This document shows, in pieces, positions 1 through 7,443 of a stretch of DNA of 23,228 nucleotides. How positions within the stretch are numbered: position 1 is the first letter of the stretch; each line of letters begins with the position of its first letter. The DNA is taken from the NCBI GenBank assembly GCA_947474275.1, contig CANJHY010000070.1, forward strand, positions 1 through 23,228, read 5' to 3'. The translations under genes were made by a program, and so were the position numbers. This stretch comes from PALSA-1004 sp947474275. Its GTDB lineage: Bacteria > Pseudomonadota > Gammaproteobacteria > Burkholderiales > SG8-41. The notes beneath the pieces are model-generated. The model had not been told where the DNA came from. It saw only the letters and a list, made by a program, of their open reading frames with translations, and searched no databases.

Positions 1-191
1 TGCAGCCGGAGTCCCGGTATAACGGTGCGCCATTTCGCGCGTCTGCTTGCAGAGGGGGCATGATAGGCCCCGATGGCGCAACCGAACGCATCTATCAGCC
101 GGGTCTTGCACGCATTAACAACGACCGGCGACAAATCCGAAAAATTGACTGCCATTGCATAATCGACGAGCTTCTGAGTCGTCTTGTCCAT
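1..191 (-). pseudogene. MmgE/PrpD family protein, N-terminal part, frameshifted, cut by window edge
   Basis: Read from an ATG at 191 leftwards, the protein begins MDKTTQKLVDYA and continues through NACKTRLIDAFGCAIGAYHAP. This is the typical opening of MmgE/PrpD proteins (2-methylcitrate dehydratase, cis-aconitate decarboxylase and iminodisuccinate epimerase relatives). After the HAP residues the family-like sequence moves to another frame (PLCKQTREMAHRYTGTPAA). The switch lies in a run of five C on the coding strand (five G at 54-58 on the + strand); four would restore the frame. It is therefore either a real +1 frameshift or a homopolymer sequencing error. Only about 63 codons are inside the window. 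The 5' side abuts an IS91-family fragment starting at 225, so its native promoter region may be displaced. Substrate unknown. Family assignment is by N-terminal similarity only. Confidence 0.7.
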
Positions 192-224
192 TTCAAAAAC
201 CCGCCCTTTCGCACTGCATTATCA

Positions 225-722
225 GCGAATAGGAAATTTAAACGCCTCTTTTGACTGTCGGCAACTATATCGCCGGCCCCGGAAGCGGTCAATCGCGCGG
301 TGTTTGGGCGCTGAGAAATCTCCCCCTCTCGATGACCATTCGACCCCTGCATCGACCCGAATCGCCTCACACCGACCGCTACACGGGCCGCGGGTATCGT
401 CAGCGCTGTTGCAGAACCATTGCTACCTTCAGGATCAGGCCGCCTGAAAGAGAGACAGCGGCCGCGCCGGCGCGCGCGCCGGCAAGCCCAGATGCGTGAG
501 TATCCTGACAATCACCGCCGGCTCTTCGATGACGGCGATGATCTTCAGGGTACCGCCACACTGCGGGCAGTGTTCGAGGTCGATATCGAACACGCGCTTG
601 AGCAGGCGCGCCCAGCCCATGCGTGCCGGCGCTTCATGCGCGTGGTGGGCTGCATCATCGCCCGGTTTCTCCAGCGGGCCCGGCACGATCGCGGCGCGCA
701 GCCTCGCGTTGGGCGCCAGCGC
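225..722 (-). mobile_element. IS91-family element 3'-end fragment, copy A (transposase C-terminus plus downstream end)
   Basis: The - strand reading ending with a stop at 435-437 contains MGWARLLKRVFDIDLEHC, CPQCGGTLKII, an AVIVRILTHLGLPA stretch and a terminal LFQAA. This is the conserved C-terminus of IS91-family (Y2, HUH-type) transposases, including its zinc-knuckle-like cysteines. Only about the last 95 residues remain, so it is not functional. The non-coding 225-434 part is the element's sequence downstream of the transposase. The whole block recurs at 4298-4800 in the same orientation: the first 80 or so bases are practically identical, the coding part more diverged. At its upstream end (about 718-722) it fuses in frame to an oxidoreductase pseudogene. 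Confidence 0.8.
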
Positions 723-1457
723 GCCGTCGGCGAGCGTCATCACTGCGTAAGTGACGTCGTCGCAATCGAAGCCGGCCTTGCGGATGGTGCCCGACTTACC
801 GCGCGCCCACACCTCGATCACCGGATTGTCCGGCACCTACCAGCCGAGCAGATCGACAAAGTAAGTCAGCGAATCGACCACCGGCGTCGCATGCGGATCG
901 CGCTTCAACATCTGGAATACCTGCGCGCGCGAATTGTAGATGCGCGCCGACAGGCCCGACACGCTGCCGAGACGCCCGAGAGCAATCTGCTCTTTGACGG
1001 TCAGGTAACGCCGTTTGAAGCGGCGGCTGTAACCGACGTGCAAGCTGCCGCTGCTTTACGCGGCGGCAGCAATCATCTGGTCGGCATCTTCAAGCTTCAG
1101 CGCAATCGGCTTCTCGACCAGCACATGCTTGCCGAGTTGCAGGGCCTGCAACACCGGCTCGACGTGCTGGTGCTCGCCGGTCGCCACGATCACCGTATTG
1201 ATTGCCGGATTGGCAGTAATTTCGAGGCTGTCGGCACTGGTAACTGAGGCGCCGCATTTTTCAGCCAGCGCTTTGGCGGCCACCTCGTTGGTGTCGGCGA
1301 TGCCGATGAAGCGCACCCCCGCATGCGCCGAGGCCAGCCGCGCACGCATGCTGCCGATGCGTCCAGCGCCGATTACTGCTAGACCGATGTCTTTGCGCTG
1401 TAATCCCGATTTTTCGATCACGGATACTCCATTCGCGTTTTTGTCTGATTGCGCCAA
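722..1457 (-). pseudogene. Gfo/Idh/MocA-type oxidoreductase (inositol 2-dehydrogenase-like), disrupted
   Basis: The start at 1457 gives an N-terminal Rossmann domain with GAGRIGSMRA (residues 30-39), a VATGEHQHV stretch and the family's EKP motif (115-117). Gfo/Idh/MocA enzymes are NAD(P)-dependent sugar or inositol dehydrogenases. The frame then meets a TAA (1056-1058), continues unchanged as LHVGYSRRFKRRY and VVDSLTYFVDLLGW, meets a TAG (837-839), and resumes as VPDNPVIEVWARGKSGTIRK up to LADGALA. There the IS91 C-terminus begins. All pieces are in one frame, so each stop is a point mutation: plausibly Lys to TAA after the AAAA run and Tyr to TAG after LLGW. The last part of the C-terminal domain is missing. 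Two stops plus truncation argue for a true pseudogene rather than sequencing error. Confidence 0.8.
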
Positions 1458-1587
1458 TCATAGCCGACGACCGACCGGCATCCGCGACGACGCACAATCG
1501 ACGATGCGATTCTTTCACAGTGCAGGCTTACCGCACCACGTATACTGGCTCCCGCAAGCCGAATGACGCTTTTCGCCAATTTCCATC

Positions 1588-1899
1588 GTGAAAAATCACA
1601 ACGCAATCTCTCATGCAGCCGACGCCGGCAATGGCGCCGGTATTACCTGCGCCTCTTGCAAAGCCTGTTGTTGCAGGCTGGAAGTGATGCTGATGGGCGA
1701 AGATGACGTTCCACCCCGGTTGATAGAAACAGACCGCTGGGGCGGCCAGGTCATGGCGCGTCTGGCCGACGGCTGGTGCGCCGCGCTCGACCGCGACACC
1801 ATGCTTTGCGGGATCTATTCGCGCCGGCCGACCATCTGTCGCGACTTTCCGGTCGGCGGGAGTGATTGCATCACGGAACGCGCCGGCGCGTCGCTCTGA
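1588..1899 (+). CDS. YkgJ-family cysteine-cluster protein
   Basis: A 103-residue protein with nine cysteines in the YkgJ/UPF0153 arrangement: a CASCKACCC cluster (C21, C24, C27-C29), GWC (C64), LCGIYSRRPTICRDFP (C74, C84) and GSDC (C94). The family is thought to bind a metal (Zn or Fe) through these cysteines; its cellular role is not established. The reading uses a GTG start at 1588 with no strong ribosome-binding site, so the exact N-terminus is uncertain, although the metal-binding core begins well inside it. No signal peptide is seen, so it is probably cytoplasmic. The next gene starts 5 bases after the stop codon, which suggests one operon. Confidence 0.85.
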   Translation: MKNHNAISHAADAGNGAGITCASCKACCCRLEVMLMGEDDVPPRLIETDRWGGQVMARLADGWCAALDRDTMLCGIYSRRPTICRDFPVGGSDCITERAGASL

Positions 1900-1904
1900 G
1901 CTAT

Positions 1905-2513
1905 ATGACGCAGGATATCCTCGCACTGCCGCATGCCGCGAGCGCCGTGTTGATGCCGTGCGTAGACGCCACAAACGGGGAATGCATTGCCGATACCCGC
2001 CGCTGGCTGGAGCGTGCCGTCATCGGGCTCAATCTATGCCCGTTCGCCAAATCGGTTTATCACAAAAAGCAGATTCGTTATGCGGTGACCGCGGCGCGTA
2101 CCGCCGACGAACTGCTCGCCGAACTGGCGCACGAAATGGAACTGCTGATACGGCTGGATCCGAAAGAACTCGATACCACCCTGCTGATCCATCCGCTGGT
2201 AATGACGGATTTCCGCGACTACCACTTTTTTCTCGCCGAAACCGCTGCCGCAGTCAAAAACCTCGGTTTCGACGGCATACTGCAGATCGCCAGTCTGCAT
2301 CCCGCTTACGAATTCACCGGCACTGCGGCGGACGACATCGACAACTACACCAACCGTTCACCGCATCCGACACTGCATATCCTGCGCGAGGCGAGCATCG
2401 ACCGCGCGGTAGCGGCTTTCCCCGACGCCGCCACGATCTTCGACAAAAATATCGAAACCCTGCGTCGCCTTGGCCATCAAGGCTGGCAACAACTATGGCT
2501 GGAGAAACACTAA
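1905..2513 (+). CDS. DUF1415 family protein
   Basis: A 202-residue protein starting MTQDILALPH at the ATG at 1905; the frame stays open further upstream but overlaps the YkgJ gene, so 1905 is preferred. Family features are TRRWLERAVIGLNLCPFAK, a TLLIHPLVMTDFRDY block, GILQIASLHPAYEF and SPHPTLHILRE. These match DUF1415, a family common in beta- and gammaproteobacteria with no established function. One cysteine lies in the conserved NLCPFA motif. No signal peptide or membrane segment. It follows the YkgJ-type gene with a 5-base gap and is probably co-transcribed and translationally coupled to it. Identification is confident; function is unknown. Confidence 0.85.
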   Translation: MTQDILALPHAASAVLMPCVDATNGECIADTRRWLERAVIGLNLCPFAKSVYHKKQIRYAVTAARTADELLAELAHEMELLIRLDPKELDTTLLIHPLVMTDFRDYHFFLAETAAAVKNLGFDGILQIASLHPAYEFTGTAADDIDNYTNRSPHPTLHILREASIDRAVAAFPDAATIFDKNIETLRRLGHQGWQQLWLEKH

Positions 2514-2553
2514 GTGCGCGACCGGGCCAGATTCTGAACAGCCTGGTCGCGTT

Positions 2554-2576
2554 GCCGCCCTATATTATTGGGCGGC
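2554..2576. terminator. GC-rich hairpin between converging genes
   Basis: A perfect 7-bp stem, GCCGCCC (2554-2560) and GGGCGGC (2570-2576), with an AT-only 9-base loop. It lies between the end of the DUF1415 gene (+) and the dehydrogenase remnant (-), overlapping the latter's stop. Neither strand has a U-tract after it, so it may not be a classical intrinsic terminator. Confidence 0.3.
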
Positions 2577-3107
2577 GAACGGAAGCCTGTCCGTTAACCC
2601 TGTCTCCCGCGCAACCCGCGCCAGATCGGTCAATGTATCCTCAGGCAACGTGAGGCCGTCGCGCCGATTGGCGACATTATTGTTGGCCTCGATTTCGCCA
2701 GGATAAAATACTTCATCGTGCCCCTTGGCCAGCGGCACCGATTTCAGTTCGGCGATGTATTGCTCCATGCGCGTATTGAATTGCGCCAGCGGCTGGAACG
2801 CCTCGATGTTGATCGCAATCATGAAGTGCCCGCAGTTGCTCTTCTCCGCAGTCCTGTACGGACTGTGCACCTGCGAGAGAAAACCGCTGCCGGTCAACAC
2901 GCCGGACAACACATCGACCATCATTGCAATTGCGTAACCCTTGTGCCCCGCCATCGGCAGGATGATGCCGTCAATCGCCGCCTGTGCATCGGTGGTTGGT
3001 GCGCCGTCGGCGTCGATCGCCCAGCCCTCGGGTATCAGCTGGTGTTACGGACGGCGTTGCAGGCGGATCGCCTGCGCTACGATGGCGTCGGCAAGCGGAT
3101 CAGCCAT
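2565..3107 (-). pseudogene. Malate/L-lactate dehydrogenase family (Ldh_2) C-terminal remnant
   Basis: From about 3044 leftwards the - strand reads IPEGWAIDADGAPTTDAQAA, then PMAGHKGYAIAMMVDVLSGVLTGSGF, ending TGLTDRLPFAAQ. This is the C-terminal half of the Ldh_2 family of NAD(P)-dependent 2-hydroxyacid or ureidoglycolate dehydrogenases; the GHKGY motif is a hallmark. The N-terminal half (about 170-200 residues) is absent. An in-frame TAA at 3045-3047 precedes the similarity, and the 20 codons before it (from an ATG at 3107) loosely resemble the expected upstream sequence with small deletions. The dsbA-like gene begins only 18 bases beyond. The remnant points to a deletion between this gene and the dsb operon. 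Confidence 0.7.
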
Positions 3108-3124
3108 GTCTTTTTGCGCGCCGG

Positions 3125-3778
3125 CTAGGGTCGCGTCGCAGCCAGCGCGTCGTCCACCAGCCGTTTCAACTGCTCGAAGCCGAAGCTCGGCAGCGGCCTG
3201 CCGTTGACGAAATACTCCGGCGTCTTGGTCACGTTGAGCGCGCGCGCGTCCTCCAGGTCCTGCGCAATCACGCCGGCGATTTCCGGCGCCGTCACGTCGA
3301 ACTGCATCTGCTCGAGATTCAGACCAAGCCCCTGAAGTTGTTTCCACACCAGGGCCACCTGCGGCGTGTGGTTCGGCGCCCATTCGGCCTGCGTCGCCAG
3401 CAGCCTTTCCAGCGCCGGCCAGAACAGGCGCTGTTTGCGCGCCGCCTCCAGCACCACCACCACCTTGTCCGAGCCGTTGTGGAAGGGCGCGTAGCGCAGC
3501 ACCAGGCGGATCTTGTCGGGATTGGCCGCGATCATTGCCTTGACCATGGGGTAGAACGCGCGGCAGGTCTCGCAGGCGGGGTCGATGAACTCGACGATCG
3601 TCACCGGCGCATCGGCCTTGCCGTAGGTGGGCGAGTGCATGCGCACGAGGCGCGCCAGATCGGCTGCCGCCAGTTGCGTCGACTGCCCGGCCTTTTCACT
3701 TTTGTAAAACACCGTTGCCAGCAGGAACGCCAGCAGCAGGACGACGGCAGCAGCGATGAACAGCGTTTTTTGCTTCAT
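3125..3778 (-). CDS. DsbA-family thiol:disulfide oxidoreductase
   Basis: A 217-residue protein with an N-terminal hydrophobic segment (residues 7-22, after MKQK) acting as a signal peptide or membrane anchor. A thioredoxin-like fold follows, with the redox motif CETC (C69-C72) in EFIDPACETCRAFYP and a KTPEYFVNG segment containing the cis-proline expected opposite the active site. The ATG at 3778 overlaps the stop of the upstream DsbB-like gene as ATGA, which fixes the start; the frame is open far upstream, but that is a shadow of dsbB. It probably acts in the periplasm, introducing disulfides or handling reduced thiols, and is re-oxidised by its partner. Closest in style to the small anchored BdbD/DsbA-like proteins that pair with BdbC/DsbB. 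Confidence 0.88.
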   Translation of the reverse strand: MKQKTLFIAAAVVLLLAFLLATVFYKSEKAGQSTQLAAADLARLVRMHSPTYGKADAPVTIVEFIDPACETCRAFYPMVKAMIAANPDKIRLVLRYAPFHNGSDKVVVVLEAARKQRLFWPALERLLATQAEWAPNHTPQVALVWKQLQGLGLNLEQMQFDVTAPEIAGVIAQDLEDARALNVTKTPEYFVNGRPLPSFGFEQLKRLVDDALAATRP

Positions 3779-4200
3779 TTTGAACTCCGGAAATGGGCCA
3801 GAACCAGCAACGCAATGATGGCCGAAAAAGCCACGACCGCCAGCAAAGGGATCGTGACGAAACCGAACCACTCGATCACCTTCTCCGAGCACGGCACGCC
3901 CTGCGTGCAGGGCTTGATGCTCTCGGGGATCACGCCGGCGATCAGCAGCACGTGAAACACGGCAAACAACCAGCCGATCCCGGCCAGCGGCAGCGCGTAG
4001 CGCACCACCTTGCGCTCGAGCGGGAACAGCCCAACCGGCAGGATCAGCACCAGCGGAAACATGCAGATGCGCTGGTACCAACACAGCACGCAGGGCGGCA
4101 ACTGCATGACTTCGCCGAAGAACAGCGCCCCCAGTGTCGAGACGGTGGCGATCAGCCAGGCGCCGAAGATCAGCGTCCACGCGGTGGAGTCGTTATTCAT
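3775..4200 (-). CDS. Disulfide bond formation protein DsbB/BdbC family
   Basis: A 141-residue integral membrane protein with four predicted helices (about residues 8-28, 44-60, 67-88 and 112-134) and the two periplasmic cysteine pairs of the family: CVLC (C37, C40) after LPP and before WYQR, and C98/C104 in KPCTQGVPC. DsbB/BdbC proteins oxidise their DsbA partner and pass the electrons to quinone. Its stop overlaps the start of the dsbA-like gene by four bases, indicating a translationally coupled pair. Start ATG at 4200. The 16 bases upstream follow the stop of a gene fragment whose remainder is replaced by an IS91 fragment, so the original operon promoter may be lost. Confidence 0.9.
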   Translation of the reverse strand: MNNDSTAWTLIFGAWLIATVSTLGALFFGEVMQLPPCVLCWYQRICMFPLVLILPVGLFPLERKVVRYALPLAGIGWLFAVFHVLLIAGVIPESIKPCTQGVPCSEKVIEWFGFVTIPLLAVVAFSAIIALLVLAHFRSSK

Positions 4201-4216
4201 GCGCCCCGCAGTACTG

Positions 4217-4297
4217 CTAAATCTTCCGGGCCAGTGCGGCGGCCTTGCCGGTATAGGTCGCCGGCGTCATTCTCAGCGGGCGCTTCTTCTCGGTGTC
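4217..4297 (-). pseudogene. C-terminal fragment of an unidentified gene
   Basis: The - strand ends with DTEKKRPLRMTPATYTG followed by KAAALARKI and a stop at 4217-4219, just 16 bases before dsbB. It reads like a genuine protein C-terminus, with regular codon use and a natural operon spacing. At 4298 it is cut exactly where the repeated IS91 fragment begins. The family is not recognised with confidence; a lyase of the aspartase/adenylosuccinate lyase type is a loose possibility. It was probably the gene upstream of dsbB in the ancestral operon. Confidence 0.4.
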
Positions 4298-4800
4298 GCG
4301 AATAGGAAATTTAAACGCCTCTTTTGACTGTCGGCAACTATATCGCCGGCCCCGGAAGCGGTCAATCGCGCGGTGTTTGCTGAGAAATTTCCCCCTCTCG
4401 ATGACCATTCGAACCCTGCATCGACCCGAATCGCCTCACACCGACCGCTACACGCGAACACGGGCCGCGGGTATCGTCAGCGCTGTTGCAGAACCATTGC
4501 TACCTTGAGGATCAGGCCGCGCCGGAGCGCGCGGCGGCGCGCGCAGGCAAGCCCAGATGCGTGAGCATCCTGACAATCACCGCCGGCTGTTCGATGGCGG
4601 CGATGATCTTCAGGGTGCCGCCACACTGCGGGCAGTGTTCGAGGTCGATTCCGAAAACGCGCTTGAGCAGACGCGCCCAGCCCATGCGCGCCGGTGCTTC
4701 ATACGCGTCGTGAGCTGCATCAGCGCCCGGTTTCTCCGGCCGGCCCGGCACGATCGCGGCGCGCAACCCGGCATTGGGTGCCAGCACACCGAAAGACCTG
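4298..4800 (-). mobile_element. IS91-family element 3'-end fragment, copy B
   Basis: Second copy of the block at 225-722, starting at the same sequence (GCGAATAGGAAATTTAAACG) and in the same orientation. The transposase remnant (stop at 4512-4514) reads FGVLAPNAGLRAAIVPG, ARMGWARLLKRVFGIDLEHC and CPQCGGTLKIIAAIEQPAV; its last residues diverge from copy A (ARSGAA instead of LFQAA). Against copy A there is a small insertion near 4456 and several small indels near 4515-4545. It ends upstream around 4793-4800, where a hairpin cluster begins. Non-functional. Confidence 0.8.
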
Positions 4801-4868
4801 ACACTCTCGTGCTGGCACCCGGCTACGGGCAGGCTACCCTGCTTTTGACTCCATCCTACGCGTAGGAT
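4776..4868. repeat. Cluster of three palindromes at the distal edge of IS91 copy B
   Basis: Three structures follow one another. A perfect 12-bp inverted repeat has arms GGGTGCCAGCAC (4776-4787) and GTGCTGGCACCC (4809-4820). A short GCAGG/CCTGC stem (4829-4833 and 4838-4842) is followed by TTTT. A perfect 16-base palindrome ATCCTACGCGTAGGAT occupies 4853-4868. The first arm lies inside the transposase relic. No gene is seen between 4801 and 4968. Confidence 0.55.
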
Positions 4869-4959
4869 CACTGACTGCTTGCGACCCTATGGCGACATGG
4901 CCGATTCCGGAAAGCTGCCGCTCAGTTTTCCATACAGCAATTACACCGTTTCACGGCGC

Positions 4960-4980
4960 CCGGGAAAATCAGCTTCCCGG
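4960..4980 (-). terminator. Hairpin overlapping the end of the Bug receptor gene
   Basis: Stem CCGGGAA (4960-4966) with TTCCCGG (4974-4980) and a 7-base loop that contains the stop codon of the 4969-5943 gene. On the - strand there is no U-tract after it, so terminator activity is uncertain. Confidence 0.3.
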
Positions 4981-5943
4981 TTTAATGTTGGCGAGCTTCA
5001 CCACCTTCTGCCACTTCGCGATGTCGCGCTTGAGCACCTCACGAAAGCGCTCCGGCGGGCCGCCGACGGTCTCCATGCCAAAGCCGGTCATGTGCTCTTT
5101 CACATCGGGCAGTTGCAAGATGCGGTTGATCTCACTGTTCCAGCGCGCGATGATTTCTTTGGGCAGCGCCTTCGGGCCCAATAGGCCTACCCACTGCACG
5201 GCCTCATAACCGGGGACGGTTTCAGCCACCGTCGGAATATCCGGCGCCGCATTGGAGCGCTTGACGGTAGCCACAGCAATGCCCCGGAGCCGGTTTGATT
5301 TAACCTGCGGAATCAGTACTGGCAACGAACCGATGATGAGCTGTATCTGCCCGCCGAGCAGATCGTTCAGTGCGGGGCCGGTACCCTTGTAGGGAACGTG
5401 CGTCAACTTTGTGCCGGCCATCTGGTTGAACAACTCGGTAACGAGATGATTGCTGCCGCCGCTGCCGCTGGAGCCATAGTTGAGCTTGCCGGGATTTGCC
5501 TTGTCATACGCAATCAGTTCCTTCACGCTGGCGACGGGAACCGAAGGATGGGTCGTCACGATGAAGGCGGCCTCGCTGATCACCGCGATCGTATCCACAT
5601 CGTTCACCGGATCGTAGGGCAGCTTGTATAACGCCGCGCTGGTGGCGTAAGCGCCGGAAGCCATGATCATGGTGTAGCCGTCGGGGTTCGCCCTCACCCC
5701 GGTTTCATTGCCGATCATGCCGCCGCCACCGGGCCGGTTATCCACCACCACCGCTTGCTTGAAGGTCTCGAAAAATTTCTGTGCCAGCAGGCGCGCCACA
5801 ATGTCGGGTGCGCCGCCGGGTGCGAACGGCACGATTAACCGGATCGGCTTGGTTGGGTAGCTCTGCGCAGCGACTACCCCGGTAGTAACAATGCCGCCTG
5901 CCAAAACGAAAAATACAAGTGTGGTTCGGACTGTCGTGTCCAT
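4969..5943 (-). CDS. Bug/TctC-family tripartite tricarboxylate transporter substrate-binding protein
   Basis: A 324-residue periplasmic receptor. The ATG at 5943 is chosen because a GAAAGGCGG ribosome-binding site lies just upstream and the residues that follow form a proper signal peptide (MDTTVRTTLVFFVLAGG to about VAA). The frame is open to 6015, but that part does not look like a signal sequence. The mature protein starts with the Bug signature YPTKPIRLIVPFAPGGAPD, then VVVDNRPGGGG, NPDGYTM, LNYGSSGSGG, HVPYKGTGPALNDLLGGQ and PDIPTVAE, in the usual order and full length. Bug proteins bind small carboxylates and normally deliver them to TctA/TctB, which are not present here. It stands alone on the - strand, so it is an orphan receptor of unknown ligand. 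Confidence 0.93.
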   Translation of the reverse strand: MDTTVRTTLVFFVLAGGIVTTGVVAAQSYPTKPIRLIVPFAPGGAPDIVARLLAQKFFETFKQAVVVDNRPGGGGMIGNETGVRANPDGYTMIMASGAYATSAALYKLPYDPVNDVDTIAVISEAAFIVTTHPSVPVASVKELIAYDKANPGKLNYGSSGSGGSNHLVTELFNQMAGTKLTHVPYKGTGPALNDLLGGQIQLIIGSLPVLIPQVKSNRLRGIAVATVKRSNAAPDIPTVAETVPGYEAVQWVGLLGPKALPKEIIARWNSEINRILQLPDVKEHMTGFGMETVGGPPERFREVLKRDIAKWQKVVKLANIKPGS

Positions 5944-6044
5944 ATCCGCCGCCTTTCTGAAAAGGCGCACCGGGTTACGCCAAAGGAACGGAGATAGAGT
6001 AGGCGAGCTATGCACACACCAGCAGTCTTTCCGCGGCTGATGCT

Positions 6045-6305
6045 ATGCGATTAACACATACATTACAACATGCGGTTTTGACGAGCATTGCGTGCATATC
6101 AAAACGTAACAAGGAAGCGCCGCTTTTGGCCGCCGCTGCGCTCATGCGCAAGCATCACTTTCGCCATCTCGTCGTCGTTGACGAGCACGAAAAACTGGCA
6201 GGCATGCTGGCCCTGCGCTACCTGCTCTACGACCTGATGAACGAACTGGAACGCGATGTCGGCGACCTTACCAGCCATCTCTTGAATGACGAACCGGGCG
6301 GCTAG
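6045..6305 (+). pseudogene. CBS-domain protein remnant
   Basis: The 86-codon reading frame is recognisable only in its second half: LMRKHHFRHLVVVDEHEKLA, GML, then LLYDLMNELERDVGDLTSHL. This is the final strand-helix part of the second CBS domain, plus the C-terminal tail of small stand-alone CBS-pair proteins that normally have about 140-150 residues. The first CBS domain and the beginning of the second are missing, replaced by about 30 unrelated residues. CBS domains bind adenine nucleotides; a half domain is unlikely to do so. It could be expressed as a short product, but a 5'-truncated relic is more likely. Confidence 0.6.
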
Positions 6306-6400
6306 ACTCCGCTCTATTGCTGAAACTCTCAGGCTTCTAAAGGGGCACGCTCTGCCTCATTCATCATTCCGCTTCGATGCCGGTTGGCGATGTGCCCGCG

Positions 6401-7381
6401 CTACCAGCGCACTTTTCGCCAGCCCTCCTGTTGCTGAGGGTTGAGGAAGGTCCAGGCCACCAGACGGCTTTGCTTCTGGCCCTGCTGCATGACGATGGTC
6501 TTGTGTTGCACGACATTTGCGAGTTTCAATGCGTCGTAGATCGTGGGCAGGCTGGCCGATTTCGACACCAGCGTCGTAAACCAGAAACAGCGTGTGGCAA
6601 TCCGGGCGCTTTCGCTGATCATGCGCAGGATGAAGCCCTGCTCGCCGCCCTCGCACCAGAGTTCGGCGCCCTCACCCCCGAAATTTCGCCGCGCGCTTTC
6701 CGCATTGGCGTCCTTGCCGAGGTTCGCCCATTTGCGCTGGTTCGCCTCTCGGGCTTCGGCGGCCGACGCATGAAATGGCGGATTACACATGGTCAGATCG
6801 AACCAGTCGTCGTCGCCGATCAGGCCTTCAAACACAGCATTCGACGACGCTTGCAGGCGCAGGGGGATTTGTCCTTTCACCTGCGGGTTGGCATCCAGAA
6901 TTCTCTGCGCGTTTTCGAGCGCTGCCGCATTGATGTCGGTCGCCACGAAGCGCCAGCCGTATTCGCCGTGTCCGATCAACGGATAGATGCAACTGGCGCC
7001 GGTGCCGATATCCAGCACCTGCATGGTTGGCGTTCGCGGTACAACGCCGCGATTGCTGTCAGCCAACAGATCAGCCAGATAATGCAGATAGTCGGCGCGA
7101 CCGGGAACCGGCGGGCACAGGCTTTGCGGCGGAATGTCCCATTCGTGAATGCCGTAGCTGTCTTTCAGCAAGGCGCGATTCAATGCTTTGACGGCGGCCG
7201 GGTTGGAAAAATCTATGCTTCGGTCGCCGTGAGCGTTGGTCCCGACAAATTCGCCCAGCGCCGGTTCGACCGTGATCAGGCGGGCGAAGTCATAGCGGGA
7301 CCGGTGTCGATTGCGCGGATGGAGTTTGCTGTCCGGCGCGGCGGATCGGGCGGCCTGTGGTTTTTGATTTTTTGATTGCAT
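6401..7381 (-). CDS. rlmF: 23S rRNA (adenine(1618)-N(6))-methyltransferase
   Basis: A 326-residue cytoplasmic enzyme from the ATG at 7381 (MQSKNQKPQA); an upstream in-frame extension to 7447 overlaps a repeat and lacks conservation. Family landmarks: a LHPRNRHRSRYDF opening (20-32), WDIPPQSLCPPVPGRADYLH (81-100), the SAM-binding loop VLDIGTGASCIYP (122-134), and the N6-adenine methyltransferase catalytic motif NPPF (190-193) in MCNPPFHAS. RlmF methylates A1618 of 23S rRNA using S-adenosylmethionine. The basic, low-complexity first 20 residues are normal for this family. It stands alone, with a hairpin repeat 63 bases upstream of the start that may affect readthrough from the gene behind it. 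Confidence 0.93.
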   Translation of the reverse strand: MQSKNQKPQAARSAAPDSKLHPRNRHRSRYDFARLITVEPALGEFVGTNAHGDRSIDFSNPAAVKALNRALLKDSYGIHEWDIPPQSLCPPVPGRADYLHYLADLLADSNRGVVPRTPTMQVLDIGTGASCIYPLIGHGEYGWRFVATDINAAALENAQRILDANPQVKGQIPLRLQASSNAVFEGLIGDDDWFDLTMCNPPFHASAAEAREANQRKWANLGKDANAESARRNFGGEGAELWCEGGEQGFILRMISESARIATRCFWFTTLVSKSASLPTIYDALKLANVVQHKTIVMQQGQKQSRLVAWTFLNPQQQEGWRKVRW

Positions 7382-7443
7382 GCGGGCGCGTCTTCGTCGA
7401 AGCCTCATGCAGGCGACTGGGGAAGCTGCCATTCTGCCATCAA

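Noticed and set aside
420..1247. 275-codon + strand frame across the IS91 fragment and oxidoreductase pseudogene
   Set aside because: It is antisense to two recognisable protein remnants and has no features of its own.
3779..4180. N-terminal extension of the dsbA-like frame to 4180
   Set aside because: The extra 134 codons are an out-of-frame reading of dsbB; the signal segment and ATGA overlap place the true start at 3778.
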